Below are positions 24,799 to 32,661 of a DNA stretch of 49,840 nt, piece by piece. The notes under the pieces were generated by a model. That model was not told the origin of the DNA, searched no databases, and was given only the letters and a program-made list of their open reading frames with translations. The stretch comes from Anaerococcus provencensis. GTDB taxonomy: Bacteria > Bacillota > Clostridia > Tissierellales > Peptoniphilaceae. The stretch's first letter is position 1; each line of letters opens with the position of its first letter. The DNA lies in NCBI RefSeq assembly GCF_000312365.2, contig NZ_HG003686.1, forward strand, positions 468,680 through 518,519, in the 5' to 3' direction. The translations under genes were made by a program, and so were the position numbers.

Positions 24799-25388
24799 AG
24801 AGAAGTAAAACTAAGCCAGCCTTATTTATACTAATAGGCCTAATAATTGTAGTTCTTATATCCTACTTTATAAAAGGAAATAATAAACCATCATCAGTTA
24901 TAATAGAAAATGATACAAGTCAATCACTTGAAGCTGTAGGCATTTTTGATGATAGCCAAATCCTTATTTGTAAAGACGAAAATAATAATTACCTGATACC
25001 AAATAATCTTTTTGCTAATGGAGGAACTTTTAGGATAGTTGCCAAAAAAGACAGCAAGACTTACACTAGTAGAGAAATAAAGATTAAAGAGAATGATAAG
25101 ATAAAGATAATAAACATTAAAGGTGATGAGCTTATCTTAGAAAATCAAACAAGTGGAGAAAAAAAGGCACTAGATTTACCTGATATAAAAGACTGGAATA
25201 TGAGCAAAAATAGTGATAATATTAAGGCGGATTTTAGTTCGGATACAAGCTATAATTATACCTTGTATGTACTAGGTAAGGATGGAGAGCTTGGAACATC
25301 AGATACTTTAAATAACGGTAAAGAAGTTAGTGCAAGTTGGGAAGCTGGAGAAAATATGACTTCATTGGTTAAGTTTGACTTAAGATAG
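24795..25388 (+). CDS. Membrane-anchored protein of unknown function in the bacteriocin operon
   Basis: The family is not recognised. The 197-residue protein has one N-terminal membrane helix (about residues 8-25, LFILIGLIIVVLISYFI) after a basic start, then a polar outside domain of about 165 residues rich in beta-like stretches, ending VKFDLR. No cysteines suited to a lipobox are seen. It overlaps the ATPase gene by 4 bases and is the last gene of the operon, which suggests an immunity or accessory role. This is inferred only from position. Confidence 0.7.
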   Translation: MKRSKTKPALFILIGLIIVVLISYFIKGNNKPSSVIIENDTSQSLEAVGIFDDSQILICKDENNNYLIPNNLFANGGTFRIVAKKDSKTYTSREIKIKENDKIKIINIKGDELILENQTSGEKKALDLPDIKDWNMSKNSDNIKADFSSDTSYNYTLYVLGKDGELGTSDTLNNGKEVSASWEAGENMTSLVKFDLR

Positions 25389-25390
25389 AC

Positions 25391-25418
25391 TTGAAAAACA
25401 TTTTCCTTGTGATATAAT
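25391..25418 (+). promoter_or_regulatory. Promoter of the ribU transcript
   Basis: TTGAAA (25391-25396) and TATAAT (25413-25418) are separated by 16 bases, three bases after the stop of the preceding gene. Confidence 0.75.
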
Positions 25419-25469
25419 AATGTTAAGAGCTTAATAAATTATGCGCACTGCTAGGCTTAAACTTTTTGG

Positions 25470-25540
25470 TCCTCGACGCTTCGCGTCTGCGGTTTTCCGT
25501 GCTTGTTGGCACGGGCCCTCTCAGGACGCCGGGCAGGCGT
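25470..25540 (+). other. GC-rich structured leader before the FMN riboswitch
   Basis: Three hairpins occur in 71 bases: GACGC-TTC-GCGTC (25475-25487), CCGTGC with GCACGG (25497-25514), and ACGCC with GGCGT (25526-25540). TCCT (25470) and AGGA (25523) could close the first two into a three-way junction. The GC content is far above that of the flanking genes. Confidence 0.55.
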
Positions 25541-25652
25541 GATTCGGGGTAAGGTGAAATTCCTAAACCGGCAGTTATAGTCTGCGAGCCTTTATGGTTG
25601 ATTTGGTGCAATTCCAAAACCGACAGTATAGTCTGGATGAGAGAAGTATACT
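25541..25652 (+). ncRNA. FMN (RFN) riboswitch
   Basis: The RFN core blocks are in order: TTCGGGGTAAGGTGAAATTC (25543-25562), CCGGCAGT, GCGAGCC, TTTGGTGCAATTCCAAAACC (25602-25621), GACAGTATAGTCTGG and ATGAGAGAAG. The P1 closing stem is weak here. It controls the riboflavin transporter gene that follows. Confidence 0.93.
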
Positions 25653-25708
25653 TTATAATACTTTATTATTTGTTTGAGTGTAAAGACTTAATCTAGTAAT
25701 TTGGATAT

Positions 25709-25737
25709 TACCCTGAGAAATCGGGGTTATTTTTATG
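25709..25737 (+). terminator. Expression-platform terminator of the FMN riboswitch
   Basis: ACCCTGA and TCGGGGT form a 7-bp stem (one T-G pair) around a GAAA tetraloop, followed by TATTTTTAT. CCCC at 25738-25741 could compete for the same G run. Confidence 0.65.
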
Positions 25738-25757
25738 CCCCAAATTAGGAGGTATTT

Positions 25758-26363
25758 ATGAATCAAAGTAGAAGTTCTAGTAAATCATTTTCTTTAGACC
25801 GTTTAGTAAAAGTAGGTATTTTGGCAGCACTTGCCTATGTTTTGATGTTTGTGCAAATGCCGATTCCAATAGCGCCACCTTTTATGAAACTTGACTTAGC
25901 TGATGTGCCAGCACTAATAGGTGGCTTTGCCATGGGTCCTTGGTATGGAGTTTTGATCCAACTTATCAAAAACGTACTTAACCTATCAAAAACTATGACA
26001 GGTGGAGTTGGAGAACTATCAAACTTTATTGTAGGCTCAACCTATGTTTTAGTATCAGCTTATATCTACAAAAACAAAAAGACTAAAAAAACTTCTATAA
26101 TAGCTTTAGCCTTTGGTGTACTTGCAATGACAGCCCTTGCAACCCTATCAAATGCTTTTATAGTTTTCCCAGTTTATGGAAAAGTAATGCATATGGACCT
26201 TGAAGCTTTTGCTGGCATGGTAGGAGGCAATGGCCTAGTAAATAACTATTTCACACTTATGGTATTTTCTATAGCACCATTTAATATAATAAAAGGAACA
26301 GTGGAAGCTATTGTGACTGAGCTAATATATAAGAGAATATCACCGATAATCAAATCATACTAA
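25758..26363 (+). CDS. ribU: ECF riboflavin transporter S component RibU
   Basis: The 201-residue protein has six membrane segments and RibU motifs: MPIPIAPPFMKLDLADVPAL followed by GGFAMGPWYGVLIQLIKN, and a C-terminal FNIIKGTVEAIV. It binds riboflavin and works with the shared ECF energising module. The FMN riboswitch upstream confirms its substrate. AGGAGG precedes the ATG. Confidence 0.94.
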   Translation: MNQSRSSSKSFSLDRLVKVGILAALAYVLMFVQMPIPIAPPFMKLDLADVPALIGGFAMGPWYGVLIQLIKNVLNLSKTMTGGVGELSNFIVGSTYVLVSAYIYKNKKTKKTSIIALAFGVLAMTALATLSNAFIVFPVYGKVMHMDLEAFAGMVGGNGLVNNYFTLMVFSIAPFNIIKGTVEAIVTELIYKRISPIIKSY

Positions 26364-26368
26364 ATTAG

Positions 26369-26445
26369 ATCCCTAGTAATATGACCCCTTAGAGTTGGAC
26401 CAAGCAACTTTAAGGGGTTAGTTCATAAAGCTAGGGGCCTTTTTT
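26369..26445 (+). terminator. Compound terminator after ribU
   Basis: Three stem segments nest: CCCTAG with CTAGGG (outer), ACCCCTTA with TAAGGGGT, and AGTTG with CAACT, followed by seven T (CCTTTTTT after the outer stem). The stem is unusually long and branched for a terminator. Confidence 0.75.
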
Positions 26446-26446
26446 G

Positions 26447-26475
26447 TTTATAAATCTACTTATTAATAGTATAAT
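26447..26475 (+). promoter_or_regulatory. Promoter of the tsa operon
   Basis: TTTATA (26447-26452) and TATAAT (26470-26475) are separated by 17 bases, just after the ribU terminator. Confidence 0.6.
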
Positions 26476-26494
26476 AGATGGATAAAGAGGTTTT

Positions 26495-26941
26495 ATGATA
26501 ATAAATAATTTGGACGAGATGAGAGATTTTGCTAAGCAATTTTCTTCATCTCTTAGGAAAAATGATTTTATAAATTTAATAGGCGATATGGGTGCTGGCA
26601 AAACTACTTTTACTGGTTTTCTTTGTGAAAATTTTGCCATCTACGATTCATCATCTCCAACATTTGCCCTTGTTAATATCTATGAGGGTGATATTTTGAT
26701 TTACCACTTGGATTTGTATCGTTTGGATGATCCAGATGAGCTTTTGGATATTGATTATGAAACTTATTTTTATCCACAAGATGCCATTACCATCATAGAA
26801 TGGGCAGAAAACGCTGGCGACTTCTTGCCGGATGGAATGATAAATCTAGAAATCAAGAAGCTTGATGGGGAAAAGAGAGAAGTTAGCATAGCAAATGATT
26901 CTATAAGGGGGCGTGAAATAAATGAATATCTTGGCAATTGA
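26495..26941 (+). CDS. tsaE: tRNA t6A biosynthesis ATPase TsaE
   Basis: The 148-residue protein has Walker A GDMGAGKT (residues 30-37), SPTFALVNIYEG, HLDLYRL and IIEWAEN, the TsaE family marks. It powers turnover of the TsaBD complex in making N6-threonylcarbamoyladenosine in ANN-decoding tRNAs. It overlaps tsaB by 20 bases. Confidence 0.95.
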   Translation: MIINNLDEMRDFAKQFSSSLRKNDFINLIGDMGAGKTTFTGFLCENFAIYDSSSPTFALVNIYEGDILIYHLDLYRLDDPDELLDIDYETYFYPQDAITIIEWAENAGDFLPDGMINLEIKKLDGEKREVSIANDSIRGREINEYLGN

Positions 26942-27593
26942 CACTTCAACTATGATTTCTACTGTGACTATTGCAAGTGATAATGAAATCATTGGTGATT
27001 TTAACGTAAACCAACAAAAAACTCACAGCGAGTCCTTGGTGCCTATGATTGAAAGTTTATTGGACCTACTTGGAATGACCATGGAAGATATAGACGCATT
27101 TGTGATTTCGCAAGGCCCAGGATCTTTTACAGGCCTTAGGATTGGCATGACTGTTGCCAAAACCCTAGCCCAAGTTAATGACAAAAAACTAATTCCTGTA
27201 TCCACACTTCTTGCCCTAGCTAACAACTCATCAAGCAAGTCTTTAAAAGCTCCTATGCTAGATGCCAGGGGAAATAGAGTCTATGCCGCAGTCTATGACA
27301 AAGATGACAAGGAGATTATCAAAGAAAACCTATACGAGATAGAAGATTTTGTAGAACTTGTAGATGCTTTAGAAGAAGAAGTTGAACTAATTGGGGAGAT
27401 TAGTGGCAAATATTGTGATAGATTTAAAAATGCCACAAGGCTTCCAATAAACTTCAACAATTGCATAGGCAAGTCATTAATAAGACTTGGACTTATAAAT
27501 ATAAACGAAGACTACAAGCTTTTTGAAATAAGGCCAAACTACCTAAGAAAATCTCAAGCTGAAAGAGAATACGAAAAAAAGAACAAGGCATAA
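26922..27593 (+). CDS. tsaB: tRNA t6A biosynthesis protein TsaB
   Basis: The 223-residue protein begins MNILAIDTSTMISTVTIA and has the segment SQGPGSFTGLRIGMTVAK, both typical of TsaB, a catalytically inactive relative of TsaD that scaffolds the complex. It overlaps tsaE upstream and is followed by rimI and tsaD in the common order. Confidence 0.95.
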   Translation: MNILAIDTSTMISTVTIASDNEIIGDFNVNQQKTHSESLVPMIESLLDLLGMTMEDIDAFVISQGPGSFTGLRIGMTVAKTLAQVNDKKLIPVSTLLALANNSSSKSLKAPMLDARGNRVYAAVYDKDDKEIIKENLYEIEDFVELVDALEEEVELIGEISGKYCDRFKNATRLPINFNNCIGKSLIRLGLININEDYKLFEIRPNYLRKSQAEREYEKKNKA

Positions 27594-27597
27594 GCTT

Positions 27598-28035
27598 ATG
27601 ATTAGAAAAATGCAAACTAATGATATAGACAGAGTCTACGAAATTGAAAACCAGGCATTTTTTGAACCATGGTCTAAGAAAAACCTCATCAAAGACCTTG
27701 AAACAAACACATTCTTAGAACACTTTGTCTATGAAGAAGAGGGAAATATTCTAGGGTTTTACATAGCAAGCCAGGTCCTAGACGAGGTTGAAATTTTTAC
27801 CATTGCTGTTGACAAGGACTACCAAAATTGTGGTATAGGTTCAAAACTTTTGGACCATTTGGTGGCTTGGGCAAAGGATGAATCAGTCAAAAAAATTTGG
27901 CTAGAAGTTTCTACAAAAAACCAAGCTGCAATAAGTCTTTACCAAAAATTTGATTTCAAGGTCATGGGTCTTAGGAAGAATTATTACCAAAAACTTGGCG
28001 AAGATGCCTACAATATGATGAAGGAAATACAATGA
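27598..28035 (+). CDS. rimI: Ribosomal protein S18-alanine N-acetyltransferase RimI
   Basis: The 145-residue protein is a GNAT acetyltransferase with the acetyl-CoA loop VDKDYQNCGIGSKLL and ending in the typical LRKNYYQKLGEDAYNM segment. It acetylates the N-terminus of S18 and often sits between tsaB and tsaD, as here. It overlaps tsaD by 4 bases. Confidence 0.94.
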   Translation: MIRKMQTNDIDRVYEIENQAFFEPWSKKNLIKDLETNTFLEHFVYEEEGNILGFYIASQVLDEVEIFTIAVDKDYQNCGIGSKLLDHLVAWAKDESVKKIWLEVSTKNQAAISLYQKFDFKVMGLRKNYYQKLGEDAYNMMKEIQ

Positions 28036-29042
28036 GCGATTTTTATACTATTGGAATTGAAACAAGTTGTGATGACAGCTGTGTTGCAATTTTAAAAAAC
28101 GAGAGAGATCTTATAGTAAATTTAATATCATCTCAAATAGATATCCACACTCTATTTGGGGGAGTGGTGCCAGAAATAGCAAGTAGAAAGCACCTTGAAG
28201 CTATAAATCCCCTTATAGAAAAGGCTCTAGCAGATGCTAATCTTAGCTATAGTGATATTGATTTAGTTTCTGTCACCAAGGGACCTGGACTTATGGGATC
28301 TTTGCTAGTGGGAATATCTGCCGGAAAGGCTCTATCACTTGCAGCAAATAAGCCAATGATTGGGGCCAACCACATGGAGGGCCATATTTGTGCCAACTAC
28401 CTTGCCCACAAGGATTTGAAACCACCATTTGTAACCTTGGTTGTAAGTGGTGGCCATACATATCTGGTCAAGGTCAAATCCTACACAGACTATGAAGTTG
28501 TCGGAAAGACCCGTGATGATGCAGCTGGTGAATCTTATGACAAGGTTGCGAGAAAGATGGGCTTAGGCTATCCTGGTGGACCCAAAATAGATAAGCTTGC
28601 CAAAGAGGGCAATCCTCAGGCTGTAGATTTCCCAAGGGTTATGTTAGAAAAGGATTCCTATGATTTTTCTTTTTCTGGCCTAAAGACAGCTGTAATCAAC
28701 TATATCCACCAAATGGAGCAAAAAAATATAGATTTTAATAAGGCTGATGTTGCAGCAAGTTTCCAAGATGCGGTAGTTGATGTCTTGGTAGACAAATCAA
28801 TGAGGCTTATTAAAGAAAGCGGTTATGATAAACTTGCCCTAAGTGGGGGAGTGGCTGCAAACTCTAGACTTAGAGGAAGACTAGAAGAAGAGTGCAGAGA
28901 AAATAACATTAAATTTTATTACCCACCTATAGAACTTTGCACAGACAATGCTGCAATGATTGCTATGACAGGATATTTGCACTATCAAGCAGGAGAAGTT
29001 AGTGATAAATTTATGAAAGTTTATCCTAATCTGGAAATATGA
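28032..29042 (+). CDS. tsaD: tRNA N6-adenosine threonylcarbamoyltransferase TsaD
   Basis: The 336-residue protein has the HMEGH metal motif (residues 114-118), GIETSCDDSCVAI at the start, VSGGHTYL, and SGGVAANSRLR near the C-terminus. It transfers threonylcarbamoyl to A37 of tRNA, acting with TsaB and TsaE, all encoded in this operon. Confidence 0.96.
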   Translation: MSDFYTIGIETSCDDSCVAILKNERDLIVNLISSQIDIHTLFGGVVPEIASRKHLEAINPLIEKALADANLSYSDIDLVSVTKGPGLMGSLLVGISAGKALSLAANKPMIGANHMEGHICANYLAHKDLKPPFVTLVVSGGHTYLVKVKSYTDYEVVGKTRDDAAGESYDKVARKMGLGYPGGPKIDKLAKEGNPQAVDFPRVMLEKDSYDFSFSGLKTAVINYIHQMEQKNIDFNKADVAASFQDAVVDVLVDKSMRLIKESGYDKLALSGGVAANSRLRGRLEEECRENNIKFYYPPIELCTDNAAMIAMTGYLHYQAGEVSDKFMKVYPNLEI

Positions 29043-29045
29043 TTT

Positions 29046-29405
29046 ATGAGAAGAAAAAAACGCGATGGCGACAATTCATTAAAAAAATATAATAGCATGA
29101 AAAAAATCTCTACTATACTGTGGATTTTGACAGGTCTTGGCGTCTTGGTTTTTGGCATATACTTTAGGGAAATTTTTGAAATTGTCTTTGGTATAGCTGG
29201 CGTGATTTATGGCATTTATAATCACAGAACGAAAATTACTAGCCTTACAGCTGTATATAGGATAGAAAAAAACAAGCTTAGCTTTCTTGCTCTTTGCATA
29301 GTAATATATTCCTTGGTCAATCCCTTGGCCAATATAGCTGTAATCTATGACTTGTTTAAGAGAGATTATGTGATAAATGGAGGATTTGATGAAAAAACAC
29401 TTTAA
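29046..29405 (+). CDS. Small membrane protein of unknown function
   Basis: The 119-residue protein starts with a basic region (MRRKKRDGDNSLKKYNS) and has three hydrophobic segments (about residues 20-37, 40-53 and 75-98). The family is not recognised. It starts three bases after tsaD and overlaps the following lipoprotein gene by 17 bases, so it is translated as part of the tsa transcript. No ribosome site is clear. Confidence 0.65.
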   Translation: MRRKKRDGDNSLKKYNSMKKISTILWILTGLGVLVFGIYFREIFEIVFGIAGVIYGIYNHRTKITSLTAVYRIEKNKLSFLALCIVIYSLVNPLANIAVIYDLFKRDYVINGGFDEKTL

Positions 29406-30786
29406 AATTTTTTGTCTAATCCTTGTTTTTATGCTTGTGGCTACAGGCTGTGTCAAAAGAAGATATGACCAATTAGAAGCTAGGAGAAAAGGAGTTTCTA
29501 CTAACAAGGTAAAAACTTCTTCTGATAACTTCAATCCTGATGACATAGACAAGTTTGATGTTGATTCCTACCTCATATGGTATAAGAATTTGGAAAATCC
29601 ACCAAAGTTGGACCTAGAAGCAAACAAGGCTCCAAAGCCAATGACTAATAAAGAAATGGTCGACGATTTCAACTATGTTTTTAAGGAACTAAAAGAAAAT
29701 TATCCTTTCTTTGAGGCCCTAAAAAGAGAGAAAAACATAGACTTCATAGGTGACTATGGCAAATACCTAAAGAGAATCAAAGAGGCTAAAAATGACCAGG
29801 AATTCATAGATGAAATGGCTGGTATTATGGGAGAGTTAAACAACCACCACGCTAGAATTGCCGATCAAAATTATGTAGATAAGACTGTCAAATATTATGC
29901 CAAAAACTGGAACAGCCCATCAATTTATTACGAGTTTTTGAAGCTAAACAAGCAAGTTGTCAGAAATAGATATGGACTAAAGGGTGAGCAGACAGCTAGT
30001 GAAACAAGCATAAGTAATAGAGCTTCCGGATCTATATTAAATCAAGACAAATCTGCCAATATGACCTTGGACACAACAAACGAGGGGATAGCCATACTAA
30101 AAATAAAACAAATGGTCGATCCTCAAAGTGTCAAAGAAGATGAAGCTGTTTTGGACAAGTTCTTAAAAGATAAACACCTTTACAAGGCTCTAGTAATTGA
30201 TATCCGCCAAAACTATGGGGGCAATGCAGAATATTGGCAAAAATTCTTATTGCCAAAGATTTTACCTAGCCAAAAATCTGTAACAAATCATTTGTTTTTT
30301 AAAGATTCACCAAGGGCAAAGCTGATATTAGCTGACGATACCCTAAATGTAGAATCCATAAAAAACGTGGATATATCGGCAATAAAATTGGATCATGCCA
30401 ATGATATCAAAGATTTTGATTATTATATTAGAGATACCATAAGCATCAGTCCAGACGAAAGTGAAAAAGACTATGGATTTGATGGCAATATATATTTGCT
30501 AATAGATAAGGCAGTATTTTCTGCGGCAGAGGGCATGGCAAGTTTTATGAAATTCTCGGATGCTGCAACCTTAATAGGCGAAGAAAGTGGTGGAGACGGG
30601 CTAACACTTGGAGTGATAAACGACGTTATGCCAAACTCTGGTTTAGTATTCACCTACACCAACACCCTAGGCTATGCTCCAGATGGAACAATTAATGCAG
30701 AAGAAAAAACAAAGCCAGATATAAAATCTAGCTCATACAAGGACACTATTGATACAATAATTGAAATAGAAAATGGGAATTTTTAG
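29389..30786 (+). CDS. S41-family peptidase lipoprotein
   Basis: The 465-residue protein has a lipoprotein signal (MKKHFKIFCLILVFMLVATG then Cys21). The C-terminal half is a peptidase S41 domain: GIAILKIKQM, ALVIDIRQNYGGNAEYW, and KAVFSAAEGMASFM with the catalytic Ser378 in SAAE, then LIGEESGGDGL. S41 peptidases cleave C-terminal tails of secreted proteins. The ATG at 29389 is chosen because GGAGG (29379-29383) lies before it; an in-frame ATG at 29377 would spoil the signal. It shares the transcript with tsaD and ends at a terminator facing a leftward gene. Confidence 0.85.
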   Translation: MKKHFKIFCLILVFMLVATGCVKRRYDQLEARRKGVSTNKVKTSSDNFNPDDIDKFDVDSYLIWYKNLENPPKLDLEANKAPKPMTNKEMVDDFNYVFKELKENYPFFEALKREKNIDFIGDYGKYLKRIKEAKNDQEFIDEMAGIMGELNNHHARIADQNYVDKTVKYYAKNWNSPSIYYEFLKLNKQVVRNRYGLKGEQTASETSISNRASGSILNQDKSANMTLDTTNEGIAILKIKQMVDPQSVKEDEAVLDKFLKDKHLYKALVIDIRQNYGGNAEYWQKFLLPKILPSQKSVTNHLFFKDSPRAKLILADDTLNVESIKNVDISAIKLDHANDIKDFDYYIRDTISISPDESEKDYGFDGNIYLLIDKAVFSAAEGMASFMKFSDAATLIGEESGGDGLTLGVINDVMPNSGLVFTYTNTLGYAPDGTINAEEKTKPDIKSSSYKDTIDTIIEIENGNF

Positions 30787-30790
30787 GCAA

Positions 30791-30842
30791 AGAAAAAGAG
30801 GACTGTCAATCAAGATTGTGATTGATTCAATCCTCTTTTATT
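30791..30842. terminator. Bidirectional terminator between convergent genes
   Basis: AAAGAGGA and TCCTCTTT form the base of a stem, with GTCAATCA and TGATTGAT further in; T runs follow on both strands. It serves the S41 gene on + and the surface protein gene on -. Confidence 0.85.
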
Positions 30843-30843
30843 T

Positions 30844-32178
30844 TTATTTTCTCATATCTCTTGAATTTTTCTTCATAAAGTAGTAAGCAATAATTGCAAT
30901 TACGAGAATTATTGCAACAGTCCCTAGACCTTTGATTCCTGTTTTTACAACTGATCCAGCATTTGTATTTGTCTTATCTGGCTGAGCTTCAGATTCTTTG
31001 AACTCTTCTTTTTCCTCTTTTTTATCATCCTTATTTGTTTCAGTAGCAAGTTGTGGTGATTTTGTAGACTTGTTATCAATTGTAACAGTTTTTGGAGTTT
31101 CTATTTCTTCAGAGCTTGTTTCATCATTGCTAGAATCACTAGTTTGACTAGAACTTTCGCCCTCTTGACTAGCCTCGTTTAGAGCTTTTTCTGTAAATGG
31201 ATATAGCCATGAGGATTTGTCTAGATTTGGAGTAAAGTTTTCTGAACTTTCAAGTTCGCTTTCAGAAATTTGTCCATTCTTGTCTGTATCAATTAGGTCC
31301 AATTCCTTTTTTTGGTCATCTGTAAGCTCGCTGTACTTATTTTTTGTCTTTTCATTTGTCAAAAAGGCAGAATCACTTTCGGAACTTTCAGACTCCATAT
31401 TATCGCTATCAATGCTTGTAGTTTCAATAACTTCATTTTCATTAACTTGTGTGATACTTGTATCATTTGAAGAATTGAATTTTTGGTTTTGGGCAATTTC
31501 TTCAGTCAAAATCAAGTTCCCATCGAAGCTTAGCTTATCTTCTGTTTGCAAGAAATCTTGTAAAATCTTGTAGGCAGCTTCTTGGTCAAAATCCTTGTTT
31601 TTTACATCGTAAATAACTTCCTTATACTTATCCTTTGTTTTATCATCAGCAAGTTCATAAGACTTTGAATTAAGAATAGCTTTTTGGAACAAATCCAAAT
31701 CTTTTGTATTGGATTCAAATAATAGGCCTTTATCAAGATAAGCCGTCAATTGCTTGTCTATATCTTCTTTTTCGCTATCAGTTAATGATAACTTTTCTTT
31801 TATATTATATAGGCTTATGATTTCAGAAAGCTTGTCGCTTTGTGTTTTGATACTTTCCATATCATCAGCATTTAAGATATGGGTGGATTCTTCGATTATT
31901 TTATCGTTAGAAGCATCATCAGCCTTTTTTAATAATTCAATATTTTCAGCTAATTTAAGCCTATCTTCATATTCTTGGCCAAAATTAATAAGGTCTTTGT
32001 TTGCTTCATACTCTTTGATTTCTCTAGCAGAAGCCTTATCGAAGTTTGGCAAAGCTTCCAGCTTATTATCAATTTCACTGATTATTATATTTTCATCTAA
32101 TTCTTGAGCACTAGCATCGCTTACTGTAGCCAAGCATAAGCTAAAGGCTAGGGCTCCGAAAAATTTATTTATTTTCAT
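30844..32178 (-). CDS. Secreted EF-hand cell-surface protein with sortase-like tail
   Basis: The 444-residue protein has a signal peptide (cleavage near ASA-QE, about residue 24), a long helical, highly acidic and lysine-rich region, and one EF-hand-like loop DTDKNGQISESE, which fits the DxDxNGxIxxxE calcium pattern. A Ser/Glu/Thr-rich linker follows. The C-terminus is VVKTG, a hydrophobic stretch (GTVAIILVIAIIAYYFM) and a positively charged tail KKNSRDMRK, a sortase-anchor layout in which VVKTG replaces LPxTG. No enzymatic domain is visible. A surface adhesion or structural role is possible. It has its own promoter on the minus strand. Confidence 0.75.
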   Translation of the reverse strand: MKINKFFGALAFSLCLATVSDASAQELDENIIISEIDNKLEALPNFDKASAREIKEYEANKDLINFGQEYEDRLKLAENIELLKKADDASNDKIIEESTHILNADDMESIKTQSDKLSEIISLYNIKEKLSLTDSEKEDIDKQLTAYLDKGLLFESNTKDLDLFQKAILNSKSYELADDKTKDKYKEVIYDVKNKDFDQEAAYKILQDFLQTEDKLSFDGNLILTEEIAQNQKFNSSNDTSITQVNENEVIETTSIDSDNMESESSESDSAFLTNEKTKNKYSELTDDQKKELDLIDTDKNGQISESELESSENFTPNLDKSSWLYPFTEKALNEASQEGESSSQTSDSSNDETSSEEIETPKTVTIDNKSTKSPQLATETNKDDKKEEKEEFKESEAQPDKTNTNAGSVVKTGIKGLGTVAIILVIAIIAYYFMKKNSRDMRK

Positions 32179-32217
32179 AATATACTCTCTTTTATCCTTA
32201 TATTATCTCTTCTTATT

Positions 32218-32245
32218 ATTATATTAATAAGTGGTGAAATTTCAA
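32218..32245 (-). promoter_or_regulatory. Promoter of the EF-hand surface protein gene
   Basis: On the minus strand TTGAAA (32245-32240) and TATAAT (32223-32218) are separated by 16 bases. Confidence 0.65.
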
Positions 32246-32271
32246 TAAAAAAACTAGGGCAATACCCTAGT
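32246..32271 (-). terminator. Terminator of the XpaC-TelA operon
   Basis: On the minus strand ACTAGGG and CCCTAGT form a 7-bp stem around a 5-base loop, followed by eight T. It abuts the next promoter. Confidence 0.85.
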
Positions 32272-32275
32272 CAAA

Positions 32276-32392
32276 CTATAGTTAAAATGAAAGGCACAAA
32301 AGTAAGTATCCAAATCGCAAGGAATTACTTGATTTCTGGAGTAGTAAATTGTGCTTTTTCAATTTAATATTATTCGTTATTTACTTTAAATA
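32276..32392. other. Short gene-free stretch with a structured segment
   Basis: No gene is visible. GGCACAA (about 32291) and TTGTGCT (about 32351), plus AGTAA with TTACT inside, could fold into a branched hairpin on either strand. A 26-codon minus-strand frame is present but lacks a ribosome site. Confidence 0.4.
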
Positions 32393-32653
32393 TTAGCCTT
32401 GAAGTCCCTCGGCTTGTCTTAGCATGTTTTCTACAACAATGTCGTGGATTTCGCCAAGGCTTGCTGCATATTCTAGGATTTCCCAAGGTCTATTGGTGTG
32501 AAAATGGATTTTGATTAGTTCTTCATCACCTACAGCAAGAAGGCTATCACCCTCAAAGTTTGCTGTGATGTGGTCAAAAATCTCATCTTCGTCTAGATCT
32601 TCTCCTGCTATTAGCATTTGTGTATCAAATTTAAAATCTCCTATGTCTACCAT
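32393..32653 (-). CDS. Free-standing FakA/YloV middle-domain-like protein
   Basis: The 86-residue protein matches one part of the fatty-acid kinase FakA (DAK2/YloV): GDSLLAVGDEELIKIHFHTN and the ending IVVENMLRQAEGL correspond to the region of FakA that reads roughly GDSLVVVGDE.LIKVHVHTN...ENMREQ. The kinase and DegV-like parts are absent. The frame has its own ATG and ribosome site (AGGAGG on the minus strand), 8 bases after telA, so it is a complete small gene rather than a fragment. It is the last gene of the XpaC-TelA operon. Confidence 0.75.
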   Translation of the reverse strand: MVDIGDFKFDTQMLIAGEDLDEDEIFDHITANFEGDSLLAVGDEELIKIHFHTNRPWEILEYAASLGEIHDIVVENMLRQAEGLQG

Positions 32654-32661
32654 AAATCCTC

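Noticed and set aside
25423..25617. Minus-strand frame across the FMN leader
   Set aside because: The region is a structured RNA leader; the frame is a chance product of its GC-rich hairpins.
29079..29552. 157-codon minus-strand frame across the small membrane protein and lipoprotein genes
   Set aside because: No ribosome site or promoter; the + strand genes are supported by signal peptide and overlaps.
32276..32392. 26-codon minus-strand frame after the FakA-like gene
   Set aside because: No ribosome site; codes for a leucine-rich stretch without similarity to FakA, so not a frameshifted end of that gene.
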